From: Streptomyces atriruber
GTDB lineage: Bacteria > Actinomycetota > Actinomycetes > Streptomycetales > Streptomycetaceae
Length of the DNA stretch: 60,671 bases
Direction of reading: 5' to 3'
Assembly: GCF_001418325.1 (NCBI RefSeq)
Contig: NZ_LIPN01000171.1
Span: 618 to 61,288 of the forward strand
Made by a program: the position numbers and the translations under genes. Under the pieces are notes generated by a model. It was not told where the DNA came from. It ran no database searches and saw nothing but the letters and a program-made list of their open reading frames with translations. Shown piece by piece: positions 33,727-43,136 of this stretch; the stretch's first letter is position 1, and every line of letters begins with the position of its first letter.

Positions 33727-34804
33727 GGCGGCCACTCCTTCTGTTCGATCCGGCCCTCTTCTTCAGGGCCCGGGCGACGCGCAGGGCGACGACCCGGTCG
33801 ACGGCGATGGCGAGGACGAGCAGCACGCCGTTGATGGCGAGCACCCATACGGAACTCACGCCGAGAGCGGGCAGCACGCTGTTGATCGAGGTGAGCAGGA
33901 GCGCTCCGAGTGCCGCTCCGTAGACGCTGCCGGAGCCGCCGGTGAAGGCCACGCCGCCGACGACGACGGCGCTGACGACGGTGAGTTCGTAGCCGTTGCC
34001 GGTCGCCGAGTCCACGTTGCCGAAGCGGGCGAGGTACAGGGCGCCGGCGAGTCCGGCGAGGGCGCCGCACACGGTGTAGGCGATCAGGATCCGCCTGCGC
34101 ACCGGGATGCCGGCCAGCCGCGCGGCCTCCGGGTTGGAGCCGAGCGCGTACAGCTCGCGGCCGCCTCCGTAGTGCCGCAGGTAGTACGCCACGGCGACGA
34201 GGACGAGGAAGGCGATGAGGGCGAGCCAGGGCACCGCGGAGATCCCTCCGGAGCCGAAGTCGACGTATCCGCCGGGCAGGTCGGACGCGGTGATCTGCCG
34301 TGCGCCGACCCAGATCGAGTCGATTCCGCGGATGACGTACAGCGTGCCGAGGGTCACGACGAGCGCGGGCACCTGGCCGAGGCCGACCAGGGCGCCGTTC
34401 AGGAGCCCGCAGCCGATGCCGAGGGCGACGGCGAGGACGATCGCGGTGCCCGTCGTGCCGCCGCCCTGGAGGTGGTTTCCGGCGGCGAACGCGCTGATGC
34501 CGAGGGTGGATCCGACGGACAGGTCGACGTTGCGGGTGATGACGACGAGGGCCTGGCCGGTGGCGACGAGCACGAGGATGGTCGCGTTCAGGAGCAGGTC
34601 CCTGATGCCCTGCTCGGACAGGAACTCGCTGTTGCCCGCCTGGGTGAGCGCGATCATCACCAGGAAGACGAGGAGGATGGCGAGTTCGCGCATCTTGAAG
34701 ACGCGGTCGACGAGGCGGGTGGCCCCGGCCCTCCGCGGGTCGACGGCGGGTGCGGTGCTCTGTGCGGTCACGGTCGTGCCGGCTTTCTGCGGTGTCCCGG
34801 TCAT
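33719..34804 (-). CDS. rhaP: Rhamnose ABC transporter permease
   Basis: This is the second BPD_transp_2 permease (361 aa). A 35-residue cytoplasmic N-terminus precedes the first helix ([15 protein letters not shown]). Motifs [58 protein letters not shown] and [22 protein letters not shown] fit the RhaP/RhaQ group. ATG overlaps the ATPase stop by ATGA. It pairs with RhaQ as the channel for L-rhamnose. Confidence 0.85.
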   Translation of the reverse strand: MTGTPQKAGTTVTAQSTAPAVDPRRAGATRLVDRVFKMRELAILLVFLVMIALTQAGNSEFLSEQGIRDLLLNATILVLVATGQALVVITRNVDLSVGSTLGISAFAAGNHLQGGGTTGTAIVLAVALGIGCGLLNGALVGLGQVPALVVTLGTLYVIRGIDSIWVGARQITASDLPGGYVDFGSGGISAVPWLALIAFLVLVAVAYYLRHYGGGRELYALGSNPEAARLAGIPVRRRILIAYTVCGALAGLAGALYLARFGNVDSATGNGYELTVVSAVVVGGVAFTGGSGSVYGAALGALLLTSINSVLPALGVSSVWVLAINGVLLVLAIAVDRVVALRVARALKKRAGSNRRSGRLD

Positions 34805-36297
34805 TCCGGCCTCCCGGTGGCCGCCGCCATCACGGATTCCTCCGTCGCGGTGGCGCGCGGGATCTCGGCGGTGAGGCGTCCCTCGTGCATGACGAGGACC
34901 CGGTCGGCCATGCCGAGGATCTCGGGCAGGTCGGAGGAGATCATCAGCACCGCGACACCGTCCGCGGCGAGTTCGGAGAGCAGCCGGTGCACCTCGGCCT
35001 TGGTGCCGACGTCTATGCCGCGCGTGGGCTCGTCGACGATCAGGACGCGGGGGCCGGTGGCCAGCCACTTGGCGAGAACCACCTTCTGCTGGTTGCCTCC
35101 GGAGAGCGTGCCGACGGCGTCGGCGATCCGCGCGTACTTCACCTGCAGCCTGAGCGCCCAGTCCAGGGCGCGACTGCGCTCGGCCCCGCGGTCCATGAGC
35201 CCGGCGCGGACGGTGGTGCGCAGTCCGGTCAGGCCGATGTTGCGCTCGATGGACATGTCCATCACCAGGCCCTGGGCGCGCCGGTCCTCGGGGACGAGCG
35301 CGAGCCCGGCCGCCATCGCGGCGCTGGGCGCGCCGTTGGGCAGGGCCCTGCCCTGGACCTCGACGGTTCCGGCGTCCCACCGGTCGATGCCGAACACGGC
35401 TCTGGCCACCTCGCTGCGGCCTGCTCCGACGAGGCCCGCGAGCCCGACGATCTCCCCGCGCCGGACGTCGAACGACACGTCGGTGAAGACGCCTTCGCGC
35501 GTCAGCCGCCGCACGCTCAGCGCCACGTCACCGGCCTGCGTGTGCTGCTTCGGGTAGAGCTCGTCGAGGTCGCGGCCCACCATGCGGCGCACCAGGTCGT
35601 CCTCCGTGAGGCCGTCCAGGGGCTCGCTCGCGATCAGCGCGCCGTCGCGCAAGGTCGTGACGCGCTGGCAGAGGGCGAAGATCTCCTCCAGGCGGTGCGA
35701 GATGAAGAGCACCGCGGCGCCCTGTTCGCGCAGGGTGCGTACGACTCCGAAGAGGCGGGTCACCTCACTGCCGGTGAGCGCGGCGGTCGGCTCGTCCATG
35801 ATGAGCACGCGGGCGTCGAAGGACAGTGCCTTGGCGATCTCGACGATCTGCTGGTCGGCGATGGACAGTCCGCGTGCGGGCTGCTCGGGGTCCAGGTCGA
35901 CGGCGAGGCGCGCGAAGAGCGATCGGGCCGCCGCGTGCACGGCCTTGTGGTCGACGCGGCCCAGGGAGCGGCGTGCGCGGCGTCCCATGAAGATGTTCTC
36001 GGCGACCGTCAGGTCGGGGAAGAGCGTCGGCTCCTGGTAGATGACGGCGACCCCGGCGTCGCGGGCGGCGGCGGGGCCCTGGAAGACGACGGGTTCGCCG
36101 TCGAGCGAGAGGCTCCCGGTGTCGGGCCGGTGCACGCCGGCGAGGGTCTTGATGAGGGTGGACTTCCCGGCGCCGTTCTCGCCTGCGAGGGCGTGCGCCT
36201 CTCCGGCGTGGAGCTCTAGGGAGACGTCCCGGAGGGCGCGTACGGCGCCGAAGGACTTGCTCAGGCCGTGCGCGGCCAGGACGGGGGGCTCTCTCAT
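34801..36297 (-). CDS. rhaT: Rhamnose ABC transporter ATPase (duplicated domains)
   Basis: This is a fused two-domain sugar-importer ATPase (498 aa). N-domain: Walker [58 protein letters not shown]-domain: degenerate Walker [59 protein letters not shown]. Only one site is expected to be fully catalytic, usual for this family. First gene of the transporter operon; a promoter and a LacI-type operator lie directly upstream. Confidence 0.9.
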   Translation of the reverse strand: MREPPVLAAHGLSKSFGAVRALRDVSLELHAGEAHALAGENGAGKSTLIKTLAGVHRPDTGSLSLDGEPVVFQGPAAARDAGVAVIYQEPTLFPDLTVAENIFMGRRARRSLGRVDHKAVHAAARSLFARLAVDLDPEQPARGLSIADQQIVEIAKALSFDARVLIMDEPTAALTGSEVTRLFGVVRTLREQGAAVLFISHRLEEIFALCQRVTTLRDGALIASEPLDGLTEDDLVRRMVGRDLDELYPKQHTQAGDVALSVRRLTREGVFTDVSFDVRRGEIVGLAGLVGAGRSEVARAVFGIDRWDAGTVEVQGRALPNGAPSAAMAAGLALVPEDRRAQGLVMDMSIERNIGLTGLRTTVRAGLMDRGAERSRALDWALRLQVKYARIADAVGTLSGGNQQKVVLAKWLATGPRVLIVDEPTRGIDVGTKAEVHRLLSELAADGVAVLMISSDLPEILGMADRVLVMHEGRLTAEIPRATATEESVMAAATGRPE

Positions 36298-36333
36298 GGG
36301 GCAGCACCGATCGGTGATGAGGGATCGCGGGCG

Positions 36334-36389
36334 TGAAAGGTTTCAACCAAGTGGCAGGGAAGCTAGACCCGCACCAACTGCACCGTCAA
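36334..36389 (-). promoter_or_regulatory. Promoter and LacI-type operator of the rhamnose transporter operon
   Basis: On the minus strand, TTGACG (36389-36384), an 18-bp spacer and TAGCTT (36365-36360) form a good vegetative promoter. Transcription would start near 36353. The palindrome TGAAAGGTTTCA (36334-36345) then lies just downstream of +1, where a LacI repressor would block initiation. It resembles TGAAACGATTCA at the other divergent promoter. Confidence 0.6.
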
Positions 36390-36461
36390 TGGGGAGGACT
36401 TGAGAAACCTGTAGGGACGTTGATTTTCCTAGGTACGCACGCGAGATCCCGGCACTAACCC

Positions 36462-36511
36462 TTGACAGGCGGAATCCACGTCCCTAACTTCGCCGTCCGT
36501 GAAACGATTCA
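36462..36511 (+). promoter_or_regulatory. Promoter and LacI-type operator of the rhamnosidase/catabolic operon
   Basis: TTGACA (36462-36467), a 17-bp spacer and TAACTT (36485-36490) form a strong promoter. TGAAACGATTCA (36500-36511) overlaps the expected transcription start region near 36497 onward. A GTG with CGGAG 8 nt upstream starts the rhamnosidase at 36538. Confidence 0.65.
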
Positions 36512-36537
36512 TCCCCGAGTCGTGACGGAGCTCCGTT

Positions 36538-39500
36538 GTGATCAGCAGAAGACGACTGCTCGGCACCACCGGCACCATCGCCCTGGGCACGGCCGTCGCG
36601 GGAACGGTCCCCGCCGCCGCGGCCCCGCCCGGCGGCGAGAGCGCCGCCGGGTCCCTCCGCGTCACCCGGCCCACCGTCGAGTACGCGCGACAGCCGCTGG
36701 GCATCGACACACCGCGCCCCAGGCTGAGTTGGCCGCTGGCGTCCGACACGCCCGGCAGCGCCCAGAGCGCCTACCGGATCCGGGTCGCCACCGCCCCGGA
36801 CCGCCTCGACGACCCCGACGTGTGGGACAGCGGCAAGGTGGACTCCCCCGCCTCGGTGCTCGTCCCGTACGGCGGGCCCGAACTCAAGGCGCGCACCCGC
36901 TACTTCTGGTCGGTCCGCGTCTGGGACGCAGCGGGGCGGCCGTCCTCCTGGAGCGCCCCGTCCTGGTGGGAGACCGGTCTCACCTCGGCGTCCGACTGGA
37001 CGGCGCGCTGGATCGGCGCACCCGCCTCCCTCGTCGACGCCCCCGCGCTGGACGACGCCTCCTGGATCTGGTTCCCCGAAGGAGACCCCGCGAGCAGCGC
37101 CCCGGCCGCCACCCGCTGGTTCCGCGGACGCCTCGACGTCCCCGGAGGCGTCACCCGGGCCCGCCTGACCCTCACCGCCGACGACGGGTTCACCGCGTAC
37201 GTGAACGGCACACGCGTGGCGCACACGGAGGCCGACAGCGCCGCCGACAACTGGCGCCGCCCCGTGGTCGTGGACGTGACCGAGCACCTGCGCCCCGGCG
37301 CCGCGGCCGTCGCCGTCTCCGCGACGAACGCCGTGGCAGGGCCCGCCGGACTGCTCGGCCTCCTGGAACTGACCACCGCCGACGGCGTGCGCACCGTCGT
37401 CACCGACGCCGCGTGGAAGACCGCCGACAAGGAGCCCTCGGGCGACTGGCGGTCGCCCGGGTACGACGACGGCTCTTGGGCCGCCGCCAAGGTCCTCGCC
37501 GCGTGGGGCGCGGGCCCGTGGGGCAAGGTCATCCCGGCCCACTCCCCCGCCGCACAGTTGCGCCGCGTGTTCCGCCTGCCCGGCCGCAAGGTCGCGCGGG
37601 CCCGCCTGTACGCGACCGCGCTCGGCCTCTACGAAGCGCACCTCAACGGCCGACGCGTGGGCGAGGACCGCCTCACGCCCGGCTGGACGGACTACCGCAA
37701 GCGAGTCCAGTACCAGACGCACGACGTGACGGAACTGGTCGTCTCCGGAGCCAACGCCCTCGGTGTGACGCTCGCGGCCGGCTGGTACGCGGGGAACATC
37801 GGCTGGTTCGGCCCGCACCAGTACGGCGAGCGCCCGGCGTTCCTCGCCCAGTTGGAGGTCACGTACACCGACGGGTCGACGGAGCGCGTGCTGTCCGGCC
37901 CCGGGTGGCGTGCCACCCTCGGGCCGGTGACCGGCGCGGACCTGATGTCCGGCGAAGAGTACGACGCACGCAAGGAGACCGCGGGCTGGACGCGCGCCGG
38001 ATTCGACGACTCCGGCTGGGTCGCCGCCGACACCGTGGAGAAGGTGTCCGCCGCGCTCGTCGCCGCCGTCGACGCCCCCACGCGCGTGGACAGGGAAATT
38101 CCCGCGCGCAAGGTGACCGAGCCGAAACCGGGGGTCTTCGTCTACGACCTCGGCCAGAACATGGTCGGCGTCGCCCGGCTCACCGTCTCCGGGGGCAAGG
38201 CGGGCACGACTGTCCGGCTGCGGCACGCGGAGGTGCTCAATCCCGACGGCACGATCTACACCACCAACCTCCGCACGGCGCGTGCCACCGACACGTACAC
38301 CCTCAAGGGCGGTGGCAAGGAGACGTACGAACCGCGTTTCACCTTCCACGGATTCCGCTACGTGGAGGTCACCGGCCACCCCGGCAAACCGCCGCTGGAC
38401 GCGGTCGTCGGGCGGGTGCTCCACACGTCGGCGCCGTTCACCATGGACTTCAGAACGAACGTCCCGATGCTCGACCAGCTGCACAGCAACATCACCTGGG
38501 GCCAGCGCGGCAACTTCGTGTCCGTGCCCACGGACACGCCCGCGCGCGACGAGCGGCTCGGCTGGACCGGCGACATCAACGTCTTCGCGCCGACCGCCGC
38601 CTACACCATGGAGTCCGCGCGCTTCCTCACCAAATGGCTCGACGACCTGCGCGACGGGCAGTCCGACGACGGCGCCTTCACGGACGTCGCGCCGTTCATC
38701 GGTCCGGTCGGCAAGGGCGTCGCGGGCTGGGGCGACGCGGGAGTCACCGTCCCCTGGGCGCTGTACGAGGCCTACGGAGACACCCGCGTCCTTGAGCACG
38801 CCTGGGAGTCGATGCTGAAGTGGCTCGACTACCTGGAGAAGCACAGCAACGGCTATCTGCGTCCTGCCGAGGGCTACGGAGACTGGCTGAACGTCCAGGA
38901 CGAGACCCCCAAGGACGTCATCGGCACGGCGTACTTCGCGCACAGCGCGGACCTCGTCGCGCGGACCGCCGAGGCGCTCGGCAAGGATCCGGCTCCGTAC
39001 ACGGCGCTGTTCCGGAGCGTGCGGGACGCCTTCCGCGCGGCGTACGTCTCGGGCGGCGGCCGTGTGAAGGGCGACACGCAGACCGCCTACGTCCTGGCCC
39101 TGTCCATGGACCTGCTGGCCGCCGCCGACCGGGGGCCTGCCGCGGACCGCCTGGTCGAGCTCGTCAAGTCCAAGCAGTGGCACCTGTCCACCGGCTTCCT
39201 CGGCACACCGCGCCTGCTGCACGTACTCACCGAGACCGGTCACACCGACGTCGCCTACCGGCTGCTCGTGCAGCGGTCCTTCCCCAGCTGGGGCTACCAG
39301 ATCGACCGCGGCGCCACCACGATGTGGGAGCGCTGGGACTCCATCAGGCCCGACGGCAGCTTCCAGGACGCGGGCATGAACTCCTTCAACCACTATGCGT
39401 ACGGCTCCGTGGGCGCATGGATGTACGCGAACATCGCGGGCATCGCCCCGGCCGAGCCGGGCTTCCGCAGGGTCCTCGTCCGGCCCCGCCCGGGCGGCGG

Positions 39501-39744
39501 CGTCACGGAGGCCGAGGGCCGCTTCGACTCGGTCCGCGGCCCCGTCACCACCCGCTGGACGACGGGCTCCGACGGCTTCCGCCTCACGCTCACGCTGCCC
39601 GCCCACACCACGGCCGAGGTGTGGATCCCCGCCGACGGGGCCGCGCAAGTGACCCACGGGCGGGCGAAGTTCCTGCGGATGGAGGACGGCTGCGCCGTCT
39701 ACTCCGCGGCCTCCGGCACGCACCACTTCTCCACCGACCACTGA
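36538..39744 (+). CDS. Secreted alpha-L-rhamnosidase, GH78
   Basis: This exported glycosidase (1068 aa) removes terminal alpha-L-rhamnose from plant glycosides or polysaccharides. A twin-arginine signal SRRRLLGTTG with an Ala-rich cleavage region (about residues 3-30) is followed by N-terminal beta domains (Fn3-like, about 45-150, and the rhamnosidase N-domain), then the (alpha/alpha)6 catalytic barrel. The GH78 active-site segment RDERLGWTGDINVF is at about residue 670, and a C-terminal beta domain closes the protein. It heads the rhamnose catabolic operon; export by the Tat route and the rhamnose importer fit together. Confidence 0.9.
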   Translation: MISRRRLLGTTGTIALGTAVAGTVPAAAAPPGGESAAGSLRVTRPTVEYARQPLGIDTPRPRLSWPLASDTPGSAQSAYRIRVATAPDRLDDPDVWDSGKVDSPASVLVPYGGPELKARTRYFWSVRVWDAAGRPSSWSAPSWWETGLTSASDWTARWIGAPASLVDAPALDDASWIWFPEGDPASSAPAATRWFRGRLDVPGGVTRARLTLTADDGFTAYVNGTRVAHTEADSAADNWRRPVVVDVTEHLRPGAAAVAVSATNAVAGPAGLLGLLELTTADGVRTVVTDAAWKTADKEPSGDWRSPGYDDGSWAAAKVLAAWGAGPWGKVIPAHSPAAQLRRVFRLPGRKVARARLYATALGLYEAHLNGRRVGEDRLTPGWTDYRKRVQYQTHDVTELVVSGANALGVTLAAGWYAGNIGWFGPHQYGERPAFLAQLEVTYTDGSTERVLSGPGWRATLGPVTGADLMSGEEYDARKETAGWTRAGFDDSGWVAADTVEKVSAALVAAVDAPTRVDREIPARKVTEPKPGVFVYDLGQNMVGVARLTVSGGKAGTTVRLRHAEVLNPDGTIYTTNLRTARATDTYTLKGGGKETYEPRFTFHGFRYVEVTGHPGKPPLDAVVGRVLHTSAPFTMDFRTNVPMLDQLHSNITWGQRGNFVSVPTDTPARDERLGWTGDINVFAPTAAYTMESARFLTKWLDDLRDGQSDDGAFTDVAPFIGPVGKGVAGWGDAGVTVPWALYEAYGDTRVLEHAWESMLKWLDYLEKHSNGYLRPAEGYGDWLNVQDETPKDVIGTAYFAHSADLVARTAEALGKDPAPYTALFRSVRDAFRAAYVSGGGRVKGDTQTAYVLALSMDLLAAADRGPAADRLVELVKSKQWHLSTGFLGTPRLLHVLTETGHTDVAYRLLVQRSFPSWGYQIDRGATTMWERWDSIRPDGSFQDAGMNSFNHYAYGSVGAWMYANIAGIAPAEPGFRRVLVRPRPGGGVTEAEGRFDSVRGPVTTRWTTGSDGFRLTLTLPAHTTAEVWIPADGAAQVTHGRAKFLRMEDGCAVYSAASGTHHFSTDH

Positions 39745-39777
39745 CCCACTCGAACCACCTTTCGGAAGGGCTGCGCG

Positions 39778-41010
39778 ATGACCGCCGGATCCAGCAAGGA
39801 CGCCGTGAAAGCGGCACTCACCACCCAGGCCCTGGAGACACCGTCCTGGGCGTACGGAAACTCCGGCACGCGCTTCAAGGTCTTCGCGCAGCCAGGTGTC
39901 CCCCGCACACCGCAGGAGAAGCTGGACGACGCCGCCCGCGTGCACGCCCACACGGGCGTGGCGCCGACCGTCGCCCTGCACATCCCCTGGGACCGCGTCG
40001 ACGACTACGGCGCGCTCGCGGACCACGCCGAGCAGCGCGGGCTGCGCCTCGGCACCATCAACGCCAACGTCTTCCAGGACGACGACTACCGGCTCGGCTC
40101 CGTCACCAACCCCGACCCCGCCGTCCGGCGCAAGGCGGTCGCGCACCTCCTGGAGTGCGTCGACATCATGGACGCCACCGGCTCCAAGGACCTCAAGCTC
40201 TGGTTCTCGGACGGCACCAACTACCCCGGCCAGGACGATCTGCGCGACCGGCAGGACCGCCTGTCCGAGGCGCTGCGCACGGTCTACGACCGGCTCGGCG
40301 ACGGCCAGCGGATGCTCCTCGAGTACAAGCTGTTCGAGCCCGCCTTCTACGCCACCGACGTGCCCGACTGGGGCACCGCGTACGCGCACTGCCTCAAGCT
40401 GGGCCCCAAGGCGCAGGTCGTCGTGGACACCGGCCATCACGCGCCGGGCACCAACATCGAGTTCATCGTGGCGACGCTGCTGCGCGAGGGCAGGCTCGGC
40501 GGGTTCGACTTCAACTCGCGCTTCTACGCGGACGACGACCTGATGGTCGGCGCGGCAGACCCCTTCCAACTCTTCCGGATCATGTACGAGGTGGTGCGCG
40601 GCGGCGGCCTCGCCGCGGGCACGCCAGACACGCCGGGCACACCGGGCACGCCAGGCACGTCTGACGCCCCCGGCGCGCCCGGAGTCGCCTTCATGCTCGA
40701 CCAGTGCCACAACATCGAGGCGAAGATCCCCGCGATCATCCGCTCCGTCATGAACGTTCAGGAGGCCACCGCGAAGGCACTGCTCGTGGACGCGGAAGCC
40801 CTGGCCGACGCCCAGCGCCGGGGCGATGTCCTCGCGGCGAACGGGGCGCTGATGGACGCGTACAACACCGACGTGCGGCCCCTACTGGCGGAAGTCAGGG
40901 AGGAGTCGGGGCTGGCCCCTGATCCGCTGGGGGCCTATGAGCGGTCAGGCTGGCAGGAGCAGATCGTCGAGGACCGGGTCGGCGGCGTGCAGGCCGGATG
41001 GGGGGCATGA
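39778..41010 (+). CDS. rhaI: L-rhamnose isomerase
   Basis: This enzyme (410 aa) converts L-rhamnose to L-rhamnulose in a metal-dependent TIM barrel. WAYGNSGTRFKVFAQPG, MLLEYKLFEPAFY and VVVDTGHHAPGTNIEFIVA are characteristic of the RhaI type. A Gly-Thr-Pro tandem-repeat insertion (residues about 281-302) precedes FMLDQCHNIEAKIPAI, which carries later metal ligands. AAGG lies 10 nt before the ATG. It is followed without a gap by the aldolase/dehydrogenase gene. Confidence 0.9.
   Translation: MTAGSSKDAVKAALTTQALETPSWAYGNSGTRFKVFAQPGVPRTPQEKLDDAARVHAHTGVAPTVALHIPWDRVDDYGALADHAEQRGLRLGTINANVFQDDDYRLGSVTNPDPAVRRKAVAHLLECVDIMDATGSKDLKLWFSDGTNYPGQDDLRDRQDRLSEALRTVYDRLGDGQRMLLEYKLFEPAFYATDVPDWGTAYAHCLKLGPKAQVVVDTGHHAPGTNIEFIVATLLREGRLGGFDFNSRFYADDDLMVGAADPFQLFRIMYEVVRGGGLAAGTPDTPGTPGTPGTSDAPGAPGVAFMLDQCHNIEAKIPAIIRSVMNVQEATAKALLVDAEALADAQRRGDVLAANGALMDAYNTDVRPLLAEVREESGLAPDPLGAYERSGWQEQIVEDRVGGVQAGWGA
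40618..40683 (+). repeat. 9-bp repeat tract inside the rhamnose isomerase gene
   Basis: About seven imperfect 9-nt units built on GGCACGCC/A (G-T-P codons) occupy residues about 281-302 of the isomerase. The tract keeps frame because the unit is a multiple of three, and it is expected to vary in copy number between strains. Confidence 0.75.
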
Positions 41011-43055
41011 GCGGCATGGAGCAGCACACGAGCGTCAGCGAACTGCTGGACCGCGCCCACGCGTTGGGCGCCGACCCGCGCAACACGAACTATGCGGGAG
41101 GGAACGCCTCGGCGAAGGGCACCGCACCCGACCCGGTGACGGGCGATCCCGTCGACCTCATGTGGGTCAAGGGGTCCGGCGGCGACCTGGGCACGCTGCG
41201 CGAGTCGGGCCTCGCGGTGCTGCGCCTGGACCGGCTCCGCGCCTTGACGGGGGTGTACGCGGGAGTGGAGCACGAGGACGGGATGGTCGCGGCGTTCGAC
41301 TACTGCCTGCACGGCAAGGGCGGTGCGGCGCCGTCCATCGACACGGCGATGCACGGCCTGGTCGATGCCGCTCACGTCGACCATCTGCACCCGGACAGCG
41401 GCATCGCGCTGGCCTGCGCGGCCGACGGCGAGAAGCTGACCGCCGAGTGCTTCGGCGACACCGTGGCATGGGTGCCGTGGCGCCGCCCGGGGTTCCAACT
41501 CGGCCTGGACATCGCGGCGGTGCGCCGGGCACGTCCGGAGGCGATCGGCTGCGTCCTGGGCGGGCACGGCATCACGGCGTGGGGAGAGACGTCGGAGGAG
41601 TGCGCGCGCAACTCCCTGCACATGATCCGGCGAGCGGAGCGGTTCCTCGCCGAGCGCGGCAAGGAGGAACCCTTCGGCCCGGACCTGCCCGGGTTCGGAC
41701 CGCTGCCGTCCGTCGAGCGTCATGCGCGGGCGGCCGCACTGGCGCCCGTGATCCGGGGCCTCGCCTCCCAGGACCATCCCCAGGTCGGCCACTTCACTGA
41801 CTCGGCGCCGGTCCTGGACTTCCTCTCCCGCACCGAGCACCCACGGCTCGCCGCGCTCGGCACCTCCTGCCCCGACCATTTTCTGCGGACGAAGGTCAGG
41901 CCGATGGTCCTCGACCTCCCGCCGACGGCTCCGCTGGAGGAGACGATAGGCCGCCTGCGGGAACTGCACGCCGAGTACCGCACGGAGTACGAGGCGTATT
42001 ACGCCCGGCACGCGGAGCCCGGCACGCCCGCGATGCGCGGCGCCGACCCGGCGATCTTCCTGGTGCCCGGCGTCGGCATGTTCAGCTTCGGCAGGGACAA
42101 GCAGACCGCGCGCGTGACGGGCGAGTTCTACGTCAACGCGATCAACGTCATGCGGGGCGCCGAGGCCGTCTCCTCGTACGCCCCGATCGAGGAGTCCGAG
42201 AAGTTCCGCATCGAATACTGGGAGCTGGAGGAGGCGAAGCTGCGCCGGATGCCTGCGCCGAAGCCGCTGGCGACCCGGGTGGCCCTTGTGACGGGCGCGG
42301 GCAGCGGCATCGGCAGGGCCATAGCGCGCCGTCTCTCCGCCGAGGGCGCCTGTGTGGTCGTCGCCGATCTGAACGCGCAGGGCGCGGCCGCCGTGGCCGA
42401 GGAGTTGGGCGGGCGCGACAAGGCGGTCGCCGTCACCGTGGACGTGACGAGTGAGGAGCAGATCGCCGCGGCGTTCGAAGCGGCGTCCCTCGCCTTCGGT
42501 GGTGTGGATCTGGTGGTCAACAACGCGGGGATCTCCCTGTCCAAGCCCCTACTGGAGACCACCGCCCACGACTGGGACGTCCAGCACGCCGTGATGGCGC
42601 GTGGCTCCTTCCTCGTCTCCCGCGAGGCGGCCCGCATGATGCGGGATCAGGGCTTGGGCGGCGACATCGTGTACATCGCCTCCAAGAACGCGGTGTTCGC
42701 GGGCCCGAACAACATCGCCTACTCCGCAGCCAAGGCGGACCAGGCCCATCAAGTGCGCTTGCTGGCAGCCGAGTTGGGCGAGGACGGCATTCGCGTCAAT
42801 GGGGTAAACCCCGATGGTGTGGTGCGCGGGTCGGGCATCTTCGCCGGAGGCTGGGGCGCGCGGCGTGCGGCGGTGTACGGGGTGCCGGAGGAGAAGCTCG
42901 GCGCGTTCTACGCCCAGCGGACCCTCCTCAAGCGGGAGGTCCTCCCGGAGCACGTGGCGAACGCGGTGTTCGCCCTGACGGGCGGGGACCTCGCGCAGAC
43001 GACGGGGCTGCACATACCGGTGGACGCGGGGGTGGCGGCGGCGTTCCTGCGCTGA
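41007..43055 (+). CDS. Bifunctional rhamnulose-1-phosphate aldolase / L-lactaldehyde dehydrogenase (RhaEW type)
   Basis: This two-domain enzyme (682 aa) performs the last steps of rhamnose breakdown. Residues about 1-415 are a class II aldolase (YAGGNASAKG, VDHLHPDSGIAL, GCVLGGHGITAWG) cleaving L-rhamnulose 1-phosphate to DHAP and L-lactaldehyde. The C-terminal SDR half (ALVTGAGSGIGRAIARRL, NNAGISLSK, active-site YSAAKADQ) oxidises the lactaldehyde to L-lactate. ATG shares ATGA with the isomerase stop; starts 3 codons on either side are possible. The product L-lactate feeds the LutABC genes downstream. Confidence 0.85.
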   Translation: MSGMEQHTSVSELLDRAHALGADPRNTNYAGGNASAKGTAPDPVTGDPVDLMWVKGSGGDLGTLRESGLAVLRLDRLRALTGVYAGVEHEDGMVAAFDYCLHGKGGAAPSIDTAMHGLVDAAHVDHLHPDSGIALACAADGEKLTAECFGDTVAWVPWRRPGFQLGLDIAAVRRARPEAIGCVLGGHGITAWGETSEECARNSLHMIRRAERFLAERGKEEPFGPDLPGFGPLPSVERHARAAALAPVIRGLASQDHPQVGHFTDSAPVLDFLSRTEHPRLAALGTSCPDHFLRTKVRPMVLDLPPTAPLEETIGRLRELHAEYRTEYEAYYARHAEPGTPAMRGADPAIFLVPGVGMFSFGRDKQTARVTGEFYVNAINVMRGAEAVSSYAPIEESEKFRIEYWELEEAKLRRMPAPKPLATRVALVTGAGSGIGRAIARRLSAEGACVVVADLNAQGAAAVAEELGGRDKAVAVTVDVTSEEQIAAAFEAASLAFGGVDLVVNNAGISLSKPLLETTAHDWDVQHAVMARGSFLVSREAARMMRDQGLGGDIVYIASKNAVFAGPNNIAYSAAKADQAHQVRLLAAELGEDGIRVNGVNPDGVVRGSGIFAGGWGARRAAVYGVPEEKLGAFYAQRTLLKREVLPEHVANAVFALTGGDLAQTTGLHIPVDAGVAAAFLR

Positions 43056-43136
43056 CCCCGCCTCCGCTGCTCCCCTCTCCTCCCCCTCTTCTGCTACGCC
43101 GTCCCTCGGGCTACGCCCCCGACCTCGAGAGCCCTC

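Noticed and set aside
40618..40683. Repeat tract considered as a CRISPR or intergenic satellite
   Set aside because: Units are 9 nt, without spacers, and stay in frame within the isomerase.
36484..40710. A 1408-residue open frame on the minus strand across the rhamnosidase and isomerase genes
   Set aside because: It is antisense to two recognisable enzymes. Long empty frames opposite GC-rich genes are expected because stop codons are rare there; the translation has no familiar motif.
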